12,817 nt of DNA from Euperipatoides rowelli (taxonomy: Eukaryota; Onychophora; Udeonychophora; Euonychophora; Peripatopsidae), in NCBI GenBank assembly GCA_003024985.2, contig PXIH01S0008324.1, one strand, 5' to 3'. The notes under the pieces were generated by a model. That model did no database searches. It worked only from the letters and a program-made list of their open reading frames with translations, and was not told the origin of the DNA. The position numbers and the translations under genes were made by a program. Of this stretch, positions 6,248 through 12,817 are shown piece by piece. Numbering within the stretch: position 1 is the first letter of the stretch; each line of letters opens with the position of its first letter.

Positions 6248-8975
6248 CTAAAGTTCAATTGTATTTCCAGTAGGAATTAAAGTATTGGTACAACGGTAGA
6301 CAAATGAATTGAAGTCAGTGAAAGGCGAGATATTGTGGTTGTTACAATATTCAGAAGAATGGTTAATAGTTGTTATGCGATTGTGGAAGTGAAAATAATT
6401 GAGGTTTTTTCCGTTGTTTGGTAGATACTAAGATGTTAATAGTAGATGTAAGTAGGAGGGTGTCATGTACAGAATGTATAACTTATACAAAGTTTTGATA
6501 TCAATTAAAATAAAAGATTGAGTAAAAGAAGTACATTTAAATGATTACATAAGTTTTGGTATGAAAGCAAGTGTCAATTAGATACCTGAAGTTTGTAAGA
6601 TAAGTAGGCTAAGAATTTGTAGTGTATTGATTCAATAGTTTTGATACTTGAGGCGCTACTGTAAGACCAAATAGGTGAGCAATAGAGTTTGATTGATCTA
6701 ATGTAGGTGTGGTAAAGTGTATTAATAGTTTTATAGAATAAAAAGTAGAATTGTATTTGAGATTTCCAAAAAGTTTAGTAGCCTTTGTTGTTAAATATGA
6801 TATATGGTGGTTAAATTTAAAATCAGAAGTATAAAATCAGAAGTATAATAGATTCCAAGATCTTTGATGAGTTGGGTTCTTTTAAGAGGAGTATTGTTAG
6901 TGAAGTATTGATAGTTGGACGTGGTTCGAAGATGTGAAAAAGAGATGGTTATGCATTTGTTAGTGTTTAGTTGAAGATCCCATTAGTTGGACCAATTATT
7001 AAGTATGGTAAGATTGTTTTGAAGATGAATGTGGTCATTAGTGAAATAATTGGTTGAAATTTTTTTATATCATCTGCAAAAAGTAAAGAAGAGACTGTAA
7101 GATAGTTAGGGAGGTCGTTTATAAATAAATTGAAAAGTAAGGGTCCTAAAGTATAGCCTTGGACAACTCCAGAGGTATGTGCAGGAGAAGAGTAATGGTT
7201 GTTGAAAAAGATTAGTTGGGATCTGTAAGAGAGATAAGTGTTTATAAATTGTATAAGCGATTGAGTAAAACCATAGATTTGAAGTTTATTTATAAGGAGT
7301 GTATGATTAATCGAATCAAAAACTTTACTGTAGTTTGTATATATATGGTATCTAGTTGTAAATGTGAAGTAAGAGCTTGTGAAATGTGATGGTTGTAAGT
7401 AAATAAATTAGTAAGGGTAGAGCGTTTTGAAGTAAAGCCATGTTGATGTTGAGTAATTAGGGAATGTGTATGAAATGTAAGGTAGTTCGAAACACGTTTT
7501 TCTATGAGTTTAGATAGATGAGAGAGTATAGAGATAGGGCTACAGTTTGTAATGTCATTTAGAGAACCAGTTTTGTATTTAGGTAAAATGATTGATTGTT
7601 TAAGTGAGGAAGGAAAATTAGAGTGAAGTAGATTGAGGTTAATGAGATTAGTTAGTGGAGTACTAATGTAGGTAATAATATTTTTGAGTACAGAAGTGGG
7701 AAGATTGTCAGGTGTAAGGCAAGTGTTACTTTTAAAAGTAATGAGTTATTCAAGGTAGAGTATATAAGTTATTGTTGTATACAGAAGAAAAATATTGAAA
7801 CAACATCTCAGATATTTCCAGAGGGTCGGTTGCGGTTTTGTTTAAATAGTTCATTTCTTTTGGTGTATTGTTGCTGATATTAATGTGGTGTCTGTGTTTC
7901 CAGTATAATTGAGGGTCACCATTTTGAATTTTATTTTCAATAAGACTGTAGAATTTCTTTTTTTAATTTTGAAAAGCTAAAGATAGTATGATCTTGTATA
8001 TTTAAAAAGATGGTAGTCTTTTGGAGATTTATATTGCATGTAGATAGAATGAAGATTTTGTTAAGTTTGTGAAAATATTTTAAATGTTTGTCAAACCAAG
8101 GAATTGAAGTTGGATTAGTAGTTTGTTTACAATAATATGATGTGTTGGTTAGGACAGTATTAATAATGTGGTTGTGAAATTTGGTAAAAGATGTCAGGTT
8201 CTTCAGCATTAATTAATAAATCGCATTTGGTGTTAGTTTAAATTTGTTGAATGTTAGGATAATTTATAGAGTTGAAATTGTATATTTTGACAAGTTGTAT
8301 AGGTCGAGGTGTGACGGAATAATATAGAAGAGAAAGTTTAAAAGCTGAGTGATCCGATTTAAAAATAGGATAATGTATGTTGGAGTTTAGATTTACGTTG
8401 GTGAAAACTAAGTCAAGATAATGGTTACTGCGAGAAGGGTTTGTAATACTTTGTATAAGATTGAACGAATGCTTTATGTTAATGAGAGTATGTGCTAAAT
8501 CAGTTGTAGTAGGTTGAATGTTAGGGAAATATGTAGGAATGTTAAAATCATCTGCAACTATAATTTTGGCAGGGTAGGAAATTGCAGTGTGTATATTTTG
8601 GAGTGTTGACTCAAGTTGATCGAGGATCAATAGGTCATTAGGTCATTAGGTGGTGGGTGATAAACGGCTATAATAAATAGATTTATGTTTTAAATTTAAG
8701 TTTGACACAAATCAATTCAGAATCAGGTGATAAATATATTAAACTGGAATTGATTGATGGATGTATTGCAATGAGAATACCTCCTCCCGTGGTTAGTCTT
8801 TCTCGTCGTCGGTAGATTACATATAATTGAACCAAGTTTCTATTAAGATAAATATTTGAAAGTCTTTATTGAGTACAGTTGCTTCAAAATCCTCTATATT
8901 TTTGAGAAGGCTACATATATTATGAACGTAGATATTTAGTTGTTTTGATTTGGTTGTAGTAATATAATTATGTCA
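6248..8975 (-). pseudogene. LINE ORF2: endonuclease / reverse transcriptase
   Basis: A polyprotein that would nick target DNA and copy the LINE RNA at the nick. The endonuclease lies at about 8235-8930: YVHNICSL, ILIETWF (8829-8849), GGGILIAIHP, AVYHPPPND, then VADDFNIP, where the usual GDFN has Gly replaced by Asp (8541-8552), LDLVF and SDH (8349-8357), a catalytic end motif. A linker with PWFDKHLK (within 7937-8209) follows. The reverse transcriptase (about 7640-6900) has LPKYKTGSLNDITNCSPIS, QHGFTSKRST, GVVQG (7156-7170), LGPLLFNLFINDLP and the catalytic FADD (7069-7080). The C-terminal part has NTNKC, KDLGIYY and debris of a SPIWSYSSAS motif, ending PTGNTIEL and TAG at 6248-6250. A 14-bp tandem duplication at 6819-6846 shifts the frame. 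Numerous other stops and shifts make it inactive. The start is uncertain: the only ATG overlapping the ORF1 stop is out of frame and soon closed. Confidence 0.85.
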
Positions 8976-9825
8976 TTGTGAGCTTGACGGAGTGGAACAA
9001 TTTGGGTTTGAAGTCGATGTCGAAGGCAAATTGTTAGTTTGTGGTTCAAAATGTTTCTTTATTTCCGTTGTTAGTATAGTATCTGTATATCTGTCATATA
9101 TGTATTTTGTTTGTCCTATTACAGCTGTATTTAGTGAGTACTTAATTTTACCGGGTTTACTTTTTAATATTGAGTATAGCTTATGTCTGGCCATTATAAT
9201 GTCATGGGAAAGATCTCCAGAAATGCTAATAGTAGTACCTTTGAGTTTATATGCAGACCTAAGAATAATACTTCTATCATTTAAAGAAATGAATTTTATT
9301 AAAATTGGTTTTATTTGATTTGATTGGGATTTACCCAGATAATAATAGTTGTTTATGATTTCTGATTTGAAACGTTTTATTGAAGTGAGTGCTTCTTAAT
9401 TATTGATGTTTTGGTTAGTTTCTGGAATACCATGAATAAGTAGATTGAGAGATCGTTTTTCTAATTATAATTTAGTAATTCTGTCTGTAAGGTTGCTAAA
9501 TTCAAACTGTGTGTTGTTAGCTAAAGATTGAAGGTGACTATTAGTAGTTGCAAGAATGTCAGTATTGGTAGCTGTTTTATTAGAAATATCCTCGAGATTC
9601 GAAGATAAAACAGTCTGTGTAGATATAAATGTGCTTGTGAGTTTCATATGTCAATTAGACCTTGATTATTCTGCATTATGGTTGCTTTGAGATCAGAAAT
9701 TTCACTAGTAAGTAACTGGAATTATGTTTGTTGTGATAAATTTGCTTTGATTTCAGAAGTATCGTTTGTAAGTTAAGTTTTGCCATTATCATTGTAAGAT
9801 CGGAACTATTATTACGAGTATTCAT
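8973..9825 (-). pseudogene. LINE ORF1 protein, coiled coil plus RRM/CTD
   Basis: The nucleic-acid-binding chaperone of the LINE, about 284 codons from ATG 9823-9825 (MNTRNNSSDL) to TGA 8973-8975. After frameshifts, the N-terminal third reads as coiled-coil-like heptads (SEIKANLSQQ, SEISDLKATIMQNNQGLI; then 9465-9647, rich in Thr, Asn, Ser and Leu with NLEDISNKTATN and FSNLTDRI). The start of an RRM-like domain is visible as RSLNLLIHGIPE (9420-9455). It is followed by KPILIKFISLNDRSIILRSA and then a C-terminal-domain signature, ISGDLSHDIIMARHKL (about 9177-9224). The tail is Ser/Thr/Pro/Asn-rich. This order resembles L1 ORF1p-type proteins; no CCHC zinc knuckles are visible. Stops and at least two frameshifts break it, but the last 73 codons are open. 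The TGA stop overlaps an ATG as ATGA. Confidence 0.75.
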
Positions 9826-9991
9826 TATATAACTTATTTATGAAAGTATAATCACAATTAAATTTGTAGTAATTGTAATAAAAGTATATAATTGTATATA
9901 AATCAATATAATATAATTATTCGGGATAATAAGGCACCAGCTAAAGTAAATACTATATGTTATTAAATAAATAAATAAAATAGCTTACCAG

Positions 9992-10041
9992 GTAATGAGA
10001 AAAAAAAAGAAAAAGAACATATAAGTTGATGAAATAATTGT
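9992..10041 (-). repeat. LINE 5' region direct repeat, copy A
   Basis: On the plus strand it begins GTAATGAGAAAA and ends GAAATAATTGT. It matches 10399-10445 with a few mismatches and a 3-base length difference in the A-run; the copies start 407 bp apart. Confidence 0.8.
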
Positions 10042-10202
10042 GTTGGTGCCGTAGAGCTGAATTGAAATGGCTGTTTAAATAAGTAAAAATACCGTATGTA
10101 TTCCTTTTGGACCAATGAAAACCAATTGCATTAATTTCTGTTAATTATGTAAAGAGAATTTACAACTGTTACCAAATCTCACAAATCTCGTAGGCCTCGT
10201 GT

Positions 10203-10490
10203 TCAGTGTAATATAGTTTCCACGTGTTCTGTTATGCTAGTTATAGTAATGGCGTAGAAGAATATTGAACTAATTGCCGTAGTATGCTGAATATTGGGTA
10301 GGTTGAACAATGTCGTACAAGGTAGGTTTAGTTTCAATTGACAAAGAGAAATGAGTAGATAGGGCGATTGTAAGTTGACAACAAGGGTTTGAAATACTGT
10401 AATGAGAAAAATGAAAAAGAACATATACATTGAAGAAATAATTGTAACTAATGTTACAACTTGTGTTAATCTAGTCAATTCCTGTTTCAT
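10203..10490 (-). CDS. Small hydrophobic ORF in LINE 5' region
   Basis: An intact 95-codon frame from ATG 10490 to the stop at 10203, upstream of ORF1 on the same strand. The predicted product begins MKQELTRLTQVVTLV and continues with an Ile/Phe/Leu-rich segment (about residues 13-39) that could span a membrane. A second hydrophobic stretch follows near residues 72-85. Repeat copy B lies inside it and encodes part of the first hydrophobic segment. I do not recognise a family. It could be an upstream ORF of the LINE or a chance frame in a pyrimidine-rich strand; hydrophobicity is expected for any T-rich frame. Evidence for real translation is weak. Confidence 0.2.
   Translation of the reverse strand: MKQELTRLTQVVTLVTIISSMYMFFFIFLITVFQTLVVNLQSPYLLISLCQLKLNLPCTTLFNLPNIQHTTAISSIFFYAITITSITEHVETILH
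10399..10445 (-). repeat. LINE 5' region direct repeat, copy B
   Basis: Partner of 9992-10041, with AAAATGAAAAAGAACATATA as the shared core. On the minus strand it is a polypyrimidine tract immediately followed by CTCATTACAG. Confidence 0.8.
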
Positions 10491-10567
10491 TCTATTGTGT
10501 TAAATTTCTATTCAATACATCCATTATTAGTTGTTACTAGTCTCTACATCCTACTTTGGGCTAAGAT

Positions 10568-10582
10568 GCTAGACATTTTAAC
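10568..10582 (+). repeat. Candidate LINE target duplication (5' side)
   Basis: GCTAGACATTTTAAC, the partner of 5226-5241 (13 of 16 aligned positions identical). If it is right, the LINE 5' end is at 10567. Confidence 0.45.
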
Positions 10583-10634
10583 ACTGTAATCGGTTAATAT
10601 TATAACAATAAAGTTTACGTAAATAATAATAAAA

Positions 10635-10933
10635 ATGTCTATATGCCTATCTATCTTATATTACCTGTCTATCTGTCTCTACCTGTCTATTTATGTCTAT
10701 CTATGTCTAAGTCTATCTGTCTATCTATGCCTAACAAAATTAGCTATCTCTATCTGTCTTTTTGTGTCTATGTATCTGTCTATGTTTTTGTGTCTGTTTC
10801 TCTCTGTGTCACTCTTTCCATTTCTCTTTCTGTCTCTCACTGTGTCTCTGTCTCTCTCTCTCTTTGTCTCACTCTATCTCTCCCTCTGTGCTTCTCTCTC
10901 TCTCTGTCTGTCTCTGTCATCCTGTCTCTCTCT
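10635..10933 (+). repeat. TCTA/TCTG/TCTC microsatellite, left part
   Basis: A pyrimidine-rich array that grades from TCTA and TCTG units to TCTC. It is open in all three plus frames only because of its composition (Ser/Leu/Cys-rich repeats), so no gene is called. The array is interrupted at 10934 and resumes at 11369 with the same composition. Confidence 0.95.
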
Positions 10934-11034
10934 CAGTGGCATATCTGCATATTTTTGTCCCCCCCCCCTTTTGCAGGAAAATTAAAGGACCCCATGACAA
11001 ACTTTGATTCAATAAGCTTTTTTTTTTTTTGGTT

Positions 11035-11131
11035 GTCTGGAAGTTTTGATGTCTTAATGTTGGTCAATCCCCTTGACAAAAATAAAATATATATTTTTTA
11101 GACCTAATACGGTGATATCTGGTGTTTTTTG
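11035..11131 (+). repeat. Foldback element, left inner arm
   Basis: Pairs with 11155-11254. Shared words are GTCTGGAAGTTTT, ATGTCTTAATGTT, CCTTGACAAAAA, TTTTTAGACCTA, and GGTGTTTTTTG against its complement. By eye about 80 percent of positions match. The arm could fold into a long RNA or DNA hairpin with a 23-nt loop. Confidence 0.9.
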
Positions 11132-11154
11132 TCAGTAGACAGTAGGAGCACACA

Positions 11155-11254
11155 CAAAAAAACACCAGTTATCACTGTAATTACGGTAGGTCTAAAAATA
11201 AATAATTTTTTGTCAAGGAGATTAACTAACATTAAGACATTAAAACTTCCAGAC
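11155..11254 (-). repeat. Foldback element, right inner arm
   Basis: Reverse-complement partner of 11035-11131, separated from it by the 23-nt spacer 11132-11154. Confidence 0.9.
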
Positions 11255-11368
11255 AAAAAAATTTAAATTGGGGGGGGGGGGGGAAGGGGGAAAGAGTGCT
11301 GGGCCCTCTGGCGGTCAGGCCCTTCCTCCCACCTGGTAGGATTTTGTGCTCATATAGATACGCCCCTG

Positions 11369-11480
11369 CTCTCTTTCCATCTCTCCCTCTCTGTCATCCA
11401 CTCTGTCTCCCTCCCTACCATCCTACCTACCTACCTATCCATCTATCTATATCTATCTATGTATGTATCTTTCTATCTTT
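11369..11480 (+). repeat. TCTC/TCTA microsatellite, right part
   Basis: Resumption of the pyrimidine-rich array after the foldback element, ending in CCTA and TCTA units and TCTTTCTATCTTT. It is the displaced continuation of 10635-10933. Confidence 0.9.
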
Positions 11481-12817
11481 AACTACTATATTTATATTTA
11501 TATATGCAGTATATATGCTATTACAGTATTATTATGTTTTTTTTATGTATTTACACTACTTGTACTGTATATCATGTCCCCCACCAGGGTGTTGCTAGTG
11601 TTGCCAGAGCAACAGGGCCCGGGCTGGAATTTTTTTTTTTAATAATATTATCTTTTATAAAAATTATATTTATAATCATTGGACAAAAATCGCCAACAGA
11701 TAATTTCAAGCCTAACTTAAAGCAGATGTTGGCGCCATTCCTTTATTATTTCTCGTTTTGTTAGGAAATATTTAATTTTCCTGTTTATATTTAATATCAG
11801 ATCAATGAGGAGGGTTTCTCGCCTTGGAATTCATAAGATTTAATGTATTCTTGTTCATGTGAAAAGGAAAGAAAGTGCTTCTTACACCTGGATCCAGCGT
11901 TCTTTTTTAAAAAGCTTTTCGTAAGAGAACACACAACAAGATGTATCTTTCTTGCATAGTGTTGTGAAGCATAAGAAACCCATCGTTTGAAGTCAGTATA
12001 TTTATTTAAAATAACCATTACAATTATTACTTAATCCTTTATCTTTTTTTTTGAAATGGGTGTACATTATAATGTTAATGTTTATACAGTTTCACAATAA
12101 CCCTAGGGCCTATGCCTGGCAGTGAAATGCTTATCAGATTACAAGATGTTATTTATTAAGGAAAAGACTGAGGTTTTTTTGTTAGGATTTGACGAGCTTT
12201 TCTTACCAGATCTAGGGTCACTGGTCAGACACGGGGTGCTAAAAGAAGCTGTTCATAAAAAAAATTATTGCTAAAAAATTGGAGGCCCACCACAGTGCCT
12301 GGAAACAGGGCCCCAGAAAACATGTAGGGACCATGCTGTATATCTAATTTATTGTTGTGATTCTTATAATCGATCGAAATTAATTTAAAATAATTGCTTT
12401 TCCTTTTCTGAAAATTCTTTCATGTTATCTTTATAGTCTATAAATAGAATTTTTTTTTTTTTATCTTTAGCATACAATTGATCTGGGAATGTGGAGGTGC
12501 GTCTAACCCTAGATTTTAAAATTATAGGTTGAAGTCTATGTAAAATAACTCGATGATTTTAAATAGGCAATATAAAGAGTTATTTTTACAAGTGATTTAA
12601 TTAATTCATTCAGTGAATTGCCTTAAAGGGAACATCCTTTTTTTTAAAAAAAAAACTATTTTATCAAATGGTCCAATGATTTGTATTGCAATAATTCAAG
12701 ACTGTTATTCTTAGAGTATAAGGAAAAATCTATAAGATTTAAAAATAAAATATATGATTGCCTAGAAGGATATTCAAGCTAACATGATTTTTGTTGTACT
12801 GCTTGTATGGTACATTA
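11481..12817. other. A+T-rich stretch, no supportable gene
   Basis: It holds two GC-richer islets in A+T-rich DNA. One, at about 11582-11628, has GGTGTTGCTAG, GCAACAGGGCCCGGGCTGG and then a T-run. The other, at about 12275-12332, has GGAGGCCCACCACAG and ACAGGGCCCCAG. Both look like ends or subterminal parts of cut-and-paste transposon relics, but they do not form a convincing inverted pair and no target duplication was found. A 73-codon minus frame at 11797-12018 has no family signature I can defend. A T-run ending in TTTAG near 12470 resembles a splice acceptor but has no exon evidence. Confidence 0.5.

Larger units (their letters stand above)
5242..10567 (-). mobile_element. Near full-length dead LINE (CR1/L2/Jockey group)
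   Basis: A two-ORF non-LTR retrotransposon on the minus strand: 5' region, ORF1 (coiled coil plus RRM/CTD-like), ORF2 (APE-type endonuclease plus reverse transcriptase), 3' UTR and A-rich tail. Removing the inserted hAT element and one duplicated 8-mer leaves about 4.5 kb, a normal length for these clades. The FADD catalytic box, the GVVQG...GPLLF motif and CSPIWS-like C-terminal debris point to the CR1/L2/Jockey group rather than L1, although the ORF1 looks L1-like. Many frameshifts and stops show that it is long dead. The ends are set by the candidate target duplication and are therefore tentative; the coding core is secure. Confidence 0.7.
9826..10567 (-). other. LINE 5' region (presumed 5' UTR)
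   Basis: This lies upstream of ORF1 on the minus strand. It contains a roughly 50-bp direct repeat (9992-10041 and 10399-10445) whose minus strand is a polypyrimidine tract followed by CTCATTAC. It also has an uninterrupted 95-codon frame (10203-10490) and an AATA-type microsatellite at about 9964-9980. The minus strand reads CTCATTACAG after one tract and CTCATTACCTGGTAAG after the other, which look like 3' and 5' splice-site sequences respectively. The 5' limit depends on the tentative target duplication. Confidence 0.45.
10934..11368. mobile_element. Foldback / hAT-like MITE in microsatellite
   Basis: A 435-bp element with CAGTGGCATATCT at its left end and AGATACGCCCCTG at its right (11 of 13 matching as inverted repeats). 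The flanks are CTCTCTCT on the left and CTCTCTTT on the right, consistent with an 8-bp duplication in repetitive DNA. The interior is a long inverted repeat (11035-11131 and 11155-11254). Outside these arms are a C-run (10959-10968) and a G-run (11270-11283), which are also complementary. No transposase is encoded. The 8-bp duplication and the CA...TG ends suggest hAT mobilisation, but the low-complexity target makes the duplication ambiguous. Confidence 0.75.

Noticed and set aside
8992-9318. A 108-codon plus-strand frame
   Set aside because: It lies antisense to LINE ORF1, whose motifs are clear on the minus strand, and it has no recognisable features.
10635-11101. Three long plus-strand frames rich in Ser, Leu and Cys
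   Set aside because: They are translations of the TCTN microsatellite in all three frames; the repeat lacks stop codons by composition.
11296-11764. Plus-strand frames of 86 and 100 codons
   Set aside because: They run across the foldback element end, the microsatellite and a GC-rich transposon-like islet; no domain is visible.
11797-12018. A 73-codon minus frame with QGEKPSS, reminiscent of a zinc-finger linker, and TDFKRW, reminiscent of a hAT zinc finger
   Set aside because: The paired Cys and His spacing of C2H2 fingers is absent, and the resemblance to a TTF-type finger is a single short word.
11582-12332. A possible transposon bounded by GC-rich ends with GGGCCC
   Set aside because: The two islets do not align as terminal inverted repeats and no target duplication could be found.
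12440-12475. Polypyrimidine tract plus TTTAG as a splice acceptor
   Set aside because: T-runs are common here and the downstream sequence has no open frame or donor that would define an exon.
1-12817. CRISPR arrays, tRNA or rRNA genes, bacterial-type operons
   Set aside because: None seen. The only regular array is the hAT tandem core, whose units are contiguous without spacers.

Overview
This is a eukaryotic, strongly A+T-rich piece of an invertebrate-like animal genome that consists almost entirely of layered, decayed transposable elements. There are no operons, bacterial genes or intact host genes. The repertoire (a CR1/L2/Jockey-group LINE, a Penelope-like element, non-autonomous hAT-type elements, and long TCTA/TCTG/TCTC microsatellites) would fit a cnidarian or cephalopod-type genome, but the sequence alone does not settle the species. 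Three N positions (2396, 4438, 4518) mark uncertain base calls, two of them inside poly-C runs.

Layout. 1-459: an AAAT microsatellite and sequence with no recognised gene. 460-927 (minus): a 155-codon frame beginning with ATG and broken by only two stops, of unknown identity. 928-2005: A+T-rich sequence with a short direct repeat, two G-rich blocks and a perfect 15-bp hairpin. 2006-5140: a composite block enclosed by about 210-bp diverged inverted repeats. It holds coding-like debris resembling the C-terminus of a LINE (2203-2900), then the 3' half of a Penelope-like element on the plus strand (reverse-transcriptase motif, thumb, GIY-YIG-like endonuclease, 3' UTR with palindromes, AATAAA at 4261).

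5242-10567: one nearly full-length but dead LINE on the minus strand. A candidate imperfect 16-bp target-site duplication lies at 5226-5241 and 10568-10582. From its 5' end (high coordinates) it has a 5' region carrying a 50-bp direct repeat and an intact 95-codon upstream frame, ORF1 (coiled-coil, RRM and CTD type), then ORF2 (APE-type endonuclease, reverse transcriptase, C-terminal region). Its 3' UTR is interrupted by a younger 794-bp non-autonomous hAT element (5318-6111) with a perfect 8-bp target duplication. That element has TAATCGG-rich subterminal ends and an internal 66/70-bp tandem array.

10635-11480: a pyrimidine-rich TCTA/TCTG/TCTC microsatellite split by a 435-bp foldback element (10934-11368) with about 100-bp internal inverted arms. 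11481-12817: A+T-rich sequence with two short GC-rich fragments that look like transposon ends, and no supportable gene.

The elements do not work together; the window records successive insertions. The order that can be read directly is LINE before hAT, and microsatellite before foldback element.
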